Origin: an uncultured Bacteroidota bacterium
Lineage (GTDB): Bacteria; Bacteroidota; Bacteroidia; Flavobacteriales; Flavobacteriaceae
Direction of reading: 5' to 3'
NCBI GenBank assembly: GCA_902546725.1
Contig: CACCLB010000008.1
Coordinates: 28,801 to 92,800 of the forward strand
DNA: 64,000 nucleotides
Position numbers and translations under genes: made by a program. The notes beneath the pieces are model-generated. The model was given only the letters and a program-made list of their open reading frames with translations. It ran no database searches and was not told the DNA's origin. Below, piece after piece: positions 46,515 through 54,517 of this stretch (its first letter is position 1; every line of letters begins with the position of its first letter).

Positions 46515-46961
46515 TTATGAAACGCTATGGTTATCAACTTCAATGGGTTTATTTAAAGTCTCTACTTCTTCAGTATCTTCTGATATTATAGTTTTTGGAT
46601 CAATTTTCATTATTTTGTTTCTATTTTCTTTGGGATTCATAGTGCAACTAGCATTTAAAATGGCACCTGATTCAACTATCAGTTTTTGAATAATGATCCT
46701 GCCTCTTATCTCACATCCTACTTTAAGGCTTAATGTTCTTGAAGCTCTCAGTTCTCCTTTAAACACACCTTCTATTTCAGCATTTTCACATAATATTTTA
46801 CCTTTTACTTTTGCTTCTTTACCAATTATCAACTTTCCTGAAGTCTCTATATCTCCCTCTAAAACTCCATCAATTCGAACATCATTTTGAGTCTTAATTG
46901 TACCTTTTAAGGTTGTTGAAGCATCAATTTTACTGAAATTATCCCAAGTTTTTGATTCCAT
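46515..46961 (-). CDS. Bactofilin (polymer-forming cytoskeletal protein)
   Basis: A 148-residue beta-helix protein, start at ATG 46961 (MESKTWDNFSKIDASTTLKG). The turns are regular Gly/hydrophobic steps, for example DGVLEGDIETSGKLIIGKEA and VKGKILCENAEIEGVFKGEL. Bactofilins form nucleotide-free filaments that organise cell shape or stalk and wall enzymes. The tail after residue about 110 is short and charged. It stands alone between degraded stretches. Confidence 0.9.
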   Translation of the reverse strand: MESKTWDNFSKIDASTTLKGTIKTQNDVRIDGVLEGDIETSGKLIIGKEAKVKGKILCENAEIEGVFKGELRASRTLSLKVGCEIRGRIIIQKLIVESGAILNASCTMNPKENRNKIMKIDPKTIISEDTEEVETLNKPIEVDNHSVS

Positions 46962-46982
46962 TATTTTAATGAATTTATACAT

Positions 46983-47301
46983 TTTTTTTATTGTGAGACA
47001 CCATATTATTTATATAAATCTATATAAATTATTTTAAGGTTATACTATTTAAATCTTTAGTTATATTTCTTGCAGACCGCTTTTAGTAAAATCATTACTC
47101 CCTCAGGTCAATTCTATGAAGATTTCTAAAATGGACTATTTAAATAAATTTTTTTTAATTCACTAATTTATTTAAACTATGAAACCTTAAACAAAGCATT
47201 CAAGCGTTTCCAGCTTCAAATCCCTAAGCTCAGCATATATGCTTTGCCATAGGTAGATGTGTCCCTCCATTAACTTTTAGAGCCATTTGGGAAAAATACG
47301 T
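46983..47301. other. AT-rich region with only very short reading frames
   Basis: Between the bactofilin gene and the decayed frame at 47302. A few short coding-like frames can be read leftward around 47220-47290 (one begins MALKVNGGTHLPMAKHIC), but none is long enough to assign. They may be remnants of a lost gene. Confidence 0.35.
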
Positions 47302-47686
47302 TTGAATATTGATCTAGTCTACGATGACAAAGACAAGAAAGTAATCATTTTTTTTTTGAGCCTTTTACTAAACTATGGTTAGAAGGGAATTTTGAACACA
47401 TAGCATCAGACATTTATGATTTACGAATGACACTTTATTTACAAGATACTATTCATTATTTTAAAAGTCCTGATGAATTGAAAAATTTTCTCGCCAATAC
47501 TTATAATAATCTGGAAGCTAATCATTAGGAATTTTCTACAATTAATAAATGGGGAAATTACAGAGAAGATGGAAAACCATTATCGTTGAAATGAACTTTA
47601 CAAGATTCTTAAAGTATAGCACAATAATGGGTAATCAATTTAAAAAGGCTACCTTAAATCTATATAAAAAAATAAGGAGCTCATAA
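47302..47686 (+). pseudogene. Decayed gene, possibly NTF2-like
   Basis: A coding-like track is broken by a 10-T homopolymer frameshift at 47348-47357, a TAG at 47526-47528 and another shift near 47570. Joined pieces read FTKLWLEGNFEHIASDIYDL, YLQDTIHYFKSPDELKNFLA, EFSTINKWGNYREDGK and TIIVEMNFTRFLKYSTIMGN. The pattern of a helix then beta strands with W and Y residues is compatible with a SnoaL/NTF2-like domain as at 44402, but the family is uncertain. It has clearly lost function. Confidence 0.5.
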
Positions 47687-47870
47687 TTCCTGCTATGATA
47701 CCGCATACCATTATAGATAAATAAAACAGCTATTTCATTTCTGCTCTCCTCTTTTAAGTGAAGGTTTTCTTTTACACCAATGGGCACAACTCAAATCCTC
47801 TTTTAACCTTTTCTATCATTGTCCCATTCTGAGATTTACTTGATGCTGTTTTTGAAGTGGTGTTGTTTTT
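47687..47870. other. Non-coding spacer with a diverged copy of a repeat
   Basis: From about 47755 the sequence resembles that after the NTF2-like gene at about 44930-45040 (TTTTCTTTTACACCAATGG here against TTTTCTTTACACTAATGG there). The rest is AT-rich without a gene. It includes the 3' flank of the HTH gene at 47871. Confidence 0.4.
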
Positions 47871-48197
47871 TTATTCTAAATCTTGTACCATCATTTTTCT
47901 GAAAACGGCTTTCAGTTCACTTTTATCGAAATAGGTAATCTCTCCTACACGCTTAGAGGATACAATATCTTTTTGAACCCATTCCATTAATTTAGATTCA
48001 TTTGTATTTAATAAGGTACATGCGTCTTTTAAACTCAAAAGGTTTTCTGAATTTAGATTTTCGTTTTCTTGAGATTCATCGTAGTAAAAAGGAAGTGCTT
48101 CTTCGATTTGATTTAGTTTTTTTAAAACAATATCCAAGCTTTTCTCTAGGTTAAAAATACGATATTCCAATTCTTTATTTTTTCTTTCTAAATTCAT
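47871..48197 (-). CDS. Coiled-coil protein with excisionase-like HTH domain
   Basis: A 108-residue protein: an N-terminal coiled coil (about 1-35, EYRIFNLEKSLDIVLKKLNQ), an acidic linker, and a C-terminal winged HTH of the MerR/excisionase type (about 53-100, LSLKDACTLLNTNESKLMEW then GEITYFDKSEL). It probably binds DNA as an oligomer. Its start overlaps the end of the GT9-like gene by 23 bases, so it is part of the leftward operon with it and the nSTAND gene. It may regulate the injection-system locus, but this is inferred from position. Confidence 0.7.
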   Translation of the reverse strand: MNLERKNKELEYRIFNLEKSLDIVLKKLNQIEEALPFYYDESQENENLNSENLLSLKDACTLLNTNESKLMEWVQKDIVSSKRVGEITYFDKSELKAVFRKMMVQDLE

Positions 48198-49155
48198 AAA
48201 TATGACTTTTTAGCATGTAAATTACTTCACTTATTGTTTTGTTTTTCAGTTTTTTAAAAAAGGTTTTTGTGGTAAATAATTTACTAACAGTGTTTTTATC
48301 TTTTATTAAGTAAAACGGCTTGTTGAGTAATTCTATAATAGAAATATTTTCAAATCTGTTAGTGATTATTAAGTCAGAATGATTAAAAAGGGGGAAATGT
48401 GTTACTACATTTATTGATTTTTGCTTGCTGTTGATAAAACTTTCTTTTGTCAATATTTTGCCTGAACTTATTATTTGATTGTAATCTTCTGTGTGATGGG
48501 AAGCAAAAATTATTTTCAGTTTGAATTTTTCTATCAATTGTTCGCTAAGGTTGGTAATCAGCTCCAATTGCCAATTTTTATAGAGCGAAGAAAAATTGAA
48601 GTCTATCAAAACATAGTTTGCATTGGTTAAATCAACAGCGTAATTGGTATTGAAGATCCAATGAATCATTTCATGATTTTTTCGAACAAGCTCATTTTCA
48701 AGATGAAATTTAGGTTTAATTTCCATAGAATGCGAGAAAATACTTACAACCAAATTGGAAAGGTCCTCTAAACTTAAAAAATGAATTTTTTGTTTCTGCG
48801 CTTGATGAACTATTTTAGTAAAAATAAAAGAACCCAAGGTTCTTTTAAAGCTTATTTTGGACGCTGCGTTGATTTTTTTACTAGCAATCAGACCCAAAAG
48901 AGAGTCTTCTATTGAAATCAAATAATCATAGCTTTCTATGTTTATTTTTTTGAGTTGTGATAGCCGATCTAGGTATTGAATTTCAGAATAAGTATTCTCA
49001 ATGAAAAGAAAGTTTTCATCAATTTTTAAATGAGAGATCAAAATGAGTTTTAAACTTAAGTCCTGTCCTTTAAATAATGATTTTAAAGCATTAGATAAGG
49101 CATTTAAAATAAAAAGTTGGGAGGCTTCACTCTTACCAATTAAAAGTAACTTCAT
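48175..49155 (-). CDS. GT9 (heptosyltransferase)-like protein
   Basis: A 326-residue protein with a GT-B fold pattern: an N-terminal Rossmann-like half ending at about 170, then YVLIDFNFSSLYKNWQLELI, the KIIFASHHTEDYNQI strand-loop and SDLIITNRFENISIIELLN, which line up with the sugar-nucleotide domain of LPS heptosyltransferases. The usual DSGPMHLA donor motif reads TNRFENISI, so donor binding is doubtful. I treat it as a divergent glycosyltransferase-like protein. It lies 27 bases after the nSTAND gene and overlaps the HTH gene. No named function. Confidence 0.5.
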   Translation of the reverse strand: MKLLLIGKSEASQLFILNALSNALKSLFKGQDLSLKLILISHLKIDENFLFIENTYSEIQYLDRLSQLKKINIESYDYLISIEDSLLGLIASKKINAASKISFKRTLGSFIFTKIVHQAQKQKIHFLSLEDLSNLVVSIFSHSMEIKPKFHLENELVRKNHEMIHWIFNTNYAVDLTNANYVLIDFNFSSLYKNWQLELITNLSEQLIEKFKLKIIFASHHTEDYNQIISSGKILTKESFINSKQKSINVVTHFPLFNHSDLIITNRFENISIIELLNKPFYLIKDKNTVSKLFTTKTFFKKLKNKTISEVIYMLKSHIYEFRKKK

Positions 49156-49182
49156 AGAGTGTCTATTAATTAAAAATGCGCC

Positions 49183-52100
49183 TCAATCTTTTAGAACAAG
49201 TTTTTCAACTTTTTGAACTAGCTTGCCTATCCTATCAAACCAGGAAATCAGATTTCCATTTTCATCAGCAGTTATTACTAAGTAATTACCCTGTTGATCT
49301 TTGATCAAATTAATATCCCAAACCCATTTTTGATGTCCTTTCAGGGAAATAGCTGAATTGGTTATTTTGGAAAGATCTCTCAAAGTTGTGTTGTACTTTA
49401 AAACTTGATTATCAAAACTAGCAGAGTATAAATTGTCATTTGATTTGTCGTAGAAGAGTTTTGTAATTTCTGATCGGTGAAGTACAATTTTATTATCAAA
49501 TGATAGAGCGATTTTAGCTTTTGATTGGCTTATTATGTTATAGGCATACAATTCACCAGTTCTAGTTCCTAAAAACAAACGGTCCTTTGTAAATGAGATG
49601 GCTGAAATTTTATCTTTATTGAAATTAATTTCACGAAGTGAAACCGGTAATAATTCATTTTCTAAAACAGAGAAAAGTCCTTCGTCTGTAGCCACATAAA
49701 GTTTGTTTATGTCTGGGTTGTAAAAACTTGAATTGATGGATTTCGTTGCATAAATTTGAGCAGTATCTTGTCCATCATACAGAAAAATATCATTTGCTGA
49801 AATGATATAAAGTTGTTGGGTATTGGCATTGAAATGCAGTTCTTTAATCGGACTTGAAGCTTTATAAATTCTATTTTTTCTATCCCTTGTGTTTTGTCCA
49901 TTTAAATCAATTTCGTAAACATCTCCTGTAAAAGTACCAACATAAATTAGGTTGGTATTAGCAATAACAACCTTCCTGATGCGCTCATTGATTTTTATAG
50001 GTTCAATTTCTTTTTTAGTAGCTCCATTTAAAATATAAAGATATTGGTCATCTCCACCCATGGCAATGATGTTGTCATTAAAAGTACTAATGGATCTAAT
50101 TGAGGCATTGGGTCTGATTTTTTTTATGAGCATAGAAGTCTCTCTGTAGCTAGCCTTATTTTCCATTGCTTTTAAAGCGGTTTGTAAAAGAATGAAGAGT
50201 CCTTCTGTGACAATTTTTCCAGAATTAGTTTCCATCATCAACTTTTCATAAGTGTAATACTTAAGGAGTGTTTCCCGGATTGTAGTTAGTATAATACTAT
50301 TGGAGTCAACCTCTGAAGACTCACTGATCAGATTTTCGAGTCTAAGCATAATGGGATAAAACTCTGTTTCCAAAAGGGCGATTTGCTTTAGTTTTTCTGC
50401 TTGTTCTTTTGCTTTTGTAGCATTGTCTTTTTGTATTAGAGCTTCGTTTTGTTTCTCTTTTGCTATTTGCTCCGAGGCTTTGGCTAATTTTTTTTGTTCT
50501 TCTGCTTCTAATGCACTTTTTACTGCTTGTCTTTGAGCAATTACTGCTTTGCGTAATGATCTTTGCGCAATAATTTTTGCCGAATCAGCTAACTTCTTTT
50601 CTTTCATTGCCATAGCAGCACTTTCGTCGGCAATTTTCCTTGCATTTTGAGCTTCGATGGATTTTTTTTCGGCCAAATCTTTAGCCAGATTGGCTTCGAT
50701 GTAATTCTTTTCTGCTTTGGCTTTGCTTATGTAAGCATCAACTGCCATGAAAATGGCAATTATTGTAAGCGAACTTATCGCAAAAATCACATTTTTTGTA
50801 ATACGCCTTTTTCGTTTAATTCGCTGTTCTTCCTTGATTTTATTGAAATTAAAAAACTTCTCACTTTCATTAATATAGTTAATAGTCTTTTTGAAGTTCA
50901 AAGAATATTTTTTAGCCCAATTTTCATTGATAGTATTGGAATCTCTCCAGTTGATTGCCATTTCAAGTTCGGGAGAATTCATTAAGCTAATTTCGCCTAA
51001 AGCATTTTTATCAGCCAAAATTGCATAGTCGGCGTATCTTTGATAGGCTAGTTTTTCCTCCTCAATCCAATTTTGCTCACGTTTCCAATTTCTGTTTTTT
51101 TCGTAATTAAAACTGATGACATCTCCCAGGTTTATCGTTTTCTTGTATTTCCTTTGAATCCCTGAGATTTTATTTTCAAAAAACTCTATAGAGTTCCCTA
51201 ATTCAGATATGAAATAATTTAATATTTTAATAGAGTTTACTTTTTCCTGACCTGAAATTTTTAGGATGTCACCAAAATAATTTGCATTGACATGATTTTT
51301 ATCATTTTCAAAATTGATAGTTGCTTTAATGATTTTTTCAAAGATTAACTGATCTGTTTTAGCCAAGGATTGAAAAACTTCTTCAAATTTTGCTCCAATG
51401 TTGTTGTAAACTCCACCTTTAGATTCAATCATTTCAACGGTGACGGTTTCACTGTTAGAGTTGTAAAGTTGACAGAGTAAAAAATGTATGTTGGGTAATA
51501 AGCTTAAATCATTTAAAGATTCATTGAGAATAAGGTTGAAAGCAGCAGTGTCAAATCCGACTCCGTTGGCAGTAAAATTATTTTTGATTAAAGATTTTAA
51601 TCCTTGAGAACCAATATTTTGAATAGCGTATTGAGTTTTGCTAAAGACTTCTTGTAAACTGGTATAGTTGGTTAGTTCTGAAATGTATTCTGTTTGAATA
51701 GAAATTAAGAAATAGATAGAAGTTTCTCTTATTCTGACTGTTCTTGAGACGATGTCTAGAAGCAATTGATCGTCCTTATTTTTATCTTGATTAATTTTAT
51801 CAAAAACAAAAATATCCTCTAATTGATCTACAACAATTAATAAATTTCTTTTGTTATAGATCTCGGAGTCTCGATAAATTTTGGAAAGAGACAAGTTTTT
51901 ATCGTCTTCAATGATCTTTTTGTAATCTGAGAAATCTTCTGTATTGGAACGCAGATCTTTATTAAAAACTCCACTATTAGTTAGCGTTGCAATCATGTTT
52001 TCGATTGGATTGACCCCAGGTCTAAAACTACAAACAGACCATTCTTTTCCAGCCTGACCCAAAAATCCTTTCTTCAATCTGGGGATAAGTCCAGCATTTA

Positions 52101-52263
52101 CAAGTGAAGTTTTTCCAGAACCTGAGGCACCGGTTAAAGTGATGAGTTTATTTTTCTGAATAATTTGTAATAAATTCTCAACTTCTTTTTCACGACCAAA
52201 GAAAAAAGACTGATCTTCTTCCTTGTAAGGTAATAAACCTTTTAGTCTACTTTTATGATTCAT
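49183..52263 (-). CDS. nSTAND1 NTPase with membrane helix, coiled coil and propeller
   Basis: A 1026-residue signal-transduction NTPase, start at ATG 52263. The nSTAND1 domain (about 8-310) has LLPYKEEDQSFFFGREKEVE, the Walker A TLTGASGSGKTSLVNAGL (about 44-60) and Walker B RNLLIVVDQLED (about 139-150). A membrane helix follows (about 490-511), then a long Ala/Lys/Glu-rich coiled coil (about 513-640), then a C-terminal WD40/propeller-like region (about 690-1020). Its promoter carries TAAATTTG. It diverges from the injection-system genes, 78 bases away. It probably senses a signal and drives assembly. No enzymatic effector domain is seen. Confidence 0.88.
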   Translation of the reverse strand: MNHKSRLKGLLPYKEEDQSFFFGREKEVENLLQIIQKNKLITLTGASGSGKTSLVNAGLIPRLKKGFLGQAGKEWSVCSFRPGVNPIENMIATLTNSGVFNKDLRSNTEDFSDYKKIIEDDKNLSLSKIYRDSEIYNKRNLLIVVDQLEDIFVFDKINQDKNKDDQLLLDIVSRTVRIRETSIYFLISIQTEYISELTNYTSLQEVFSKTQYAIQNIGSQGLKSLIKNNFTANGVGFDTAAFNLILNESLNDLSLLPNIHFLLCQLYNSNSETVTVEMIESKGGVYNNIGAKFEEVFQSLAKTDQLIFEKIIKATINFENDKNHVNANYFGDILKISGQEKVNSIKILNYFISELGNSIEFFENKISGIQRKYKKTINLGDVISFNYEKNRNWKREQNWIEEEKLAYQRYADYAILADKNALGEISLMNSPELEMAINWRDSNTINENWAKKYSLNFKKTINYINESEKFFNFNKIKEEQRIKRKRRITKNVIFAISSLTIIAIFMAVDAYISKAKAEKNYIEANLAKDLAEKKSIEAQNARKIADESAAMAMKEKKLADSAKIIAQRSLRKAVIAQRQAVKSALEAEEQKKLAKASEQIAKEKQNEALIQKDNATKAKEQAEKLKQIALLETEFYPIMLRLENLISESSEVDSNSIILTTIRETLLKYYTYEKLMMETNSGKIVTEGLFILLQTALKAMENKASYRETSMLIKKIRPNASIRSISTFNDNIIAMGGDDQYLYILNGATKKEIEPIKINERIRKVVIANTNLIYVGTFTGDVYEIDLNGQNTRDRKNRIYKASSPIKELHFNANTQQLYIISANDIFLYDGQDTAQIYATKSINSSFYNPDINKLYVATDEGLFSVLENELLPVSLREINFNKDKISAISFTKDRLFLGTRTGELYAYNIISQSKAKIALSFDNKIVLHRSEITKLFYDKSNDNLYSASFDNQVLKYNTTLRDLSKITNSAISLKGHQKWVWDINLIKDQQGNYLVITADENGNLISWFDRIGKLVQKVEKLVLKD

Positions 52264-52280
52264 CAAACTTCGATTATCCT

Positions 52281-52288
52281 CAAATTTA
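52281..52288 (-). promoter_or_regulatory. Putative nSTAND-gene -7 box
   Basis: On the minus strand TAAATTTG matches TAnnTTTG exactly, 17 bases before the ATG at 52263. It is in the 78-base divergent region before the injection-system operon. No matching -33 was seen. Confidence 0.45.
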
Positions 52289-52341
52289 TCAAAATTTGAA
52301 TTTGGAATTGTATTTTTATGAAAATAATTAAAGAATAATTA

Positions 52342-53403
52342 ATGTTCAGGTTCTACAACACAAATGATTTAATATCTGAACTTGAGAAAGAGCTTTTAAG
52401 GGATCATCGAATTGTTCAACTGATGCTGGATGAATACGATCTATTTTTAATATCAAAGGCCTTGTTTGAGGCAGTTGAAAATGGAATTTCGGTTGAAATA
52501 GTAGTCGTATCGACCAGTCATAAAAAATCAATGAAACTGGTTAATTTATGTAAACGATTGATTGACCTCAATGTTCAGATTTTCTGGAAAGTGGATAAAA
52601 ATTTATTCGTAAAGGAAGATTATTTTGGCATTTTTGATAAGGAATATTTGATTTCTAAGCTAGAACAGCCAAATTTTGATGACGCAGAAGGTCTTATTCG
52701 GTTTAAAAATGATTTTTTTAATGGATTAGCGCTGGATTCTAAAAAGTTGAGCATGTTTGATGGAGATATTCAAATTGAGTTTGAATCTGACAGGGGTATT
52801 GTTTATCCTAAGGAAGAAATAATTTTAAGATGGGAGGTCTTAAATGCTCATGAAGTTGAGATTGATCCAATTGATAAAAAGCTTGATATTAAAGGTGTTC
52901 TAGGTATTTCAATAGAGGAGGACACAAAATTTACTTTGGTAGCAAAAAACAAAGGCACTGTCCAGAAAAAAAGTGTATTTGTCCGCGTTTTAAAAATCAA
53001 GGAAATTCATTTTGATGTTGAAGTACTAGACCCAGTAATCAATGAATACATTTCACTGAATTCTTCAGCGATTGACCAAGAAAGATATGCGGTTTATTTG
53101 GGGCAAAAAGTTAAGATTTCATGGAATATTAAAATGCTAGGTAAACTGTTGGAGTCTAGATTGGGAAATTTGCCTCTATCTGGATTTCACGAATTTGAGA
53201 TTTTCAAAGATACTGATTTTAATTTTCTTTTTAAATCGCTAAAAAGTACACAGAGAAAGATTATTTCACTTCATTGTTTTAAGGATAGTTCCCTATTTAA
53301 AGAAAAGGAGGTGGAAGTTCCCATAAAATCTGCGAAAAAGAAATCTATAATTAAAAATTTTCTTTACTTAGTAATAGATTTTTTTATAAAATTATTAAAA
53401 TGA
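52342..53403 (+). CDS. Tail-anchored protein with inactive PLD-like and two Ig-like domains
   Basis: A 353-residue protein. The N-terminal domain (about 10-125) follows the PLD fold (RIVQLMLDEYDLFLISKALF, VEIVVVSTSHKKSMKLVNLC, then LFVKEDYFGIFDKEYLIS), but the catalytic HxKxxxxD motif is gone (the matching residues read EDYFGIFD), so it is probably not an enzyme. Two Ig-like beta domains follow (about 145-225 and 225-320). A C-terminal hydrophobic helix (about 335-353, NFLYLVIDFFIKLLK) anchors it with the rest in the cytoplasm. It starts the operon and overlaps the DUF4407 gene (ATGA). Confidence 0.65.
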   Translation: MFRFYNTNDLISELEKELLRDHRIVQLMLDEYDLFLISKALFEAVENGISVEIVVVSTSHKKSMKLVNLCKRLIDLNVQIFWKVDKNLFVKEDYFGIFDKEYLISKLEQPNFDDAEGLIRFKNDFFNGLALDSKKLSMFDGDIQIEFESDRGIVYPKEEIILRWEVLNAHEVEIDPIDKKLDIKGVLGISIEEDTKFTLVAKNKGTVQKKSVFVRVLKIKEIHFDVEVLDPVINEYISLNSSAIDQERYAVYLGQKVKISWNIKMLGKLLESRLGNLPLSGFHEFEIFKDTDFNFLFKSLKSTQRKIISLHCFKDSSLFKEKEVEVPIKSAKKKSIIKNFLYLVIDFFIKLLK

Positions 53404-54512
53404 CAAACCCAACTAATAAGGTTAATTTCATTACCCGTATCTTGATTAGTTGTTCAGGAGCTAGTTTTGAGCTTTTGAAAAATTGCCCTCGGTTTGAGAT
53501 AACAAAATACACGAGTATTGGGATGACCATTGTTTTTACTGCAATACTTGCTGTGGTTTCCTCATTTTTTGCCCTTTCTATTGTTTTCGATTCTTTACCA
53601 TTAAATATTTCTTTAGCCTTTTTGTGGGGCGCAATCATCTTTAATTTGGATCGATACATAATTTCTAGCATGCGATCTTCAAACAATAAGTGGAATGATT
53701 TAGTGAAAGCCATTCCAAGGTTTATTATTGCCATTATTATTGCTTTGATTATTTCGAAGCCTATGGAAATACAAATTTTTAAAACAGAGATTAATTCGTA
53801 TTTAAAAATTGAAAACACAAATCTGATATCTGATGTTGATAAAAAATACTCCAATTTACTGGAAGACAACACGATTAAAAAAAACAACACAGAACAGCAA
53901 TATAGTCAGTTGCTATTGATCAGAGAGCAATATTATCAAGAGTACAAATGCGAATGTGATGGAACCTGTGGCACCAAAAAGAGAGGTAGGGGAATTGAAT
54001 GTTTTAGTAAAAAAGAAAAATACGAAACCTTCCAAGAAGAGCTAAGAACTGAAAAATCCAAACGAGATGCAGCCCTTACAAAACTGGCTGATGATGAAGC
54101 TTTAATTAGAACTCAAATGCAAGCTGAAAAGCAAATGCTCAAGGCAAGTTTGTCTTATGGCTTGATGGACCAAATCAGAGCACTAAATCGACTCGATAGT
54201 AGCTCTTCATTGTTTATTGTATTGATGTTTGTAATGATCGAAATTGCGCCTATTTTGACTAAAATAATGTCAAGTAAAGGTCCTTACGAAAATCTAATTT
54301 TAGAGTACGAGAAAAAGTTTGAAGTAAATTATCTAAAAGCCCTAGATAACTTGGATCATGAGAGAGTAAAAAATAAAAAACTCAAAGAAATGTCAACTCG
54401 CTTTGAAATAAAATCAAAAGAAAAACAAATTCAGGACATTGTAAAACAAGATGCTTACGATCGGTATGAAAAGATTCGTACCGATCTTGAGAATAAAATT
54501 TCTAAAAACTAG
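53400..54512 (+). CDS. DUF4407 membrane protein
   Basis: A 370-residue protein of the DUF4407 family, with four membrane helices (about 40-64, 68-90, 100-125 and 270-295). The long soluble segment between helices 3 and 4 (about 128-268) is a coiled coil with a Cys-rich loop CECDGTCGTKKRGRGIEC. The family start ILISCSGASFELLKNCPRFE and the FLWGAIIFNLDRYIISSM segment are clear. A C-terminal charged coiled coil (about 300-370) follows. Function is unknown to me. Its place among injection-system genes suggests an envelope platform part. It follows the PLD-like gene with overlap and precedes the lipoprotein gene by 5 bases. Confidence 0.8.
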   Translation: MTNPTNKVNFITRILISCSGASFELLKNCPRFEITKYTSIGMTIVFTAILAVVSSFFALSIVFDSLPLNISLAFLWGAIIFNLDRYIISSMRSSNNKWNDLVKAIPRFIIAIIIALIISKPMEIQIFKTEINSYLKIENTNLISDVDKKYSNLLEDNTIKKNNTEQQYSQLLLIREQYYQEYKCECDGTCGTKKRGRGIECFSKKEKYETFQEELRTEKSKRDAALTKLADDEALIRTQMQAEKQMLKASLSYGLMDQIRALNRLDSSSSLFIVLMFVMIEIAPILTKIMSSKGPYENLILEYEKKFEVNYLKALDNLDHERVKNKKLKEMSTRFEIKSKEKQIQDIVKQDAYDRYEKIRTDLENKISKN

Positions 54513-54517
54513 AGATA

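Noticed and set aside
42741..47870. A genomic island with integrase
   Set aside because: I looked for transposase, integrase, tRNA-flanking repeats and attachment sites and could not support any. Gene decay is present, but mobility is not shown.
50647..50985. 112-codon plus-strand frame in the nSTAND gene
   Set aside because: Antisense to the Ala/Lys-rich coiled coil; Phe-rich product with no independent support.
53384..53890. 168-codon open frame on the minus strand
   Set aside because: It is antisense to DUF4407, whose reading frame has clear helices and family motifs.
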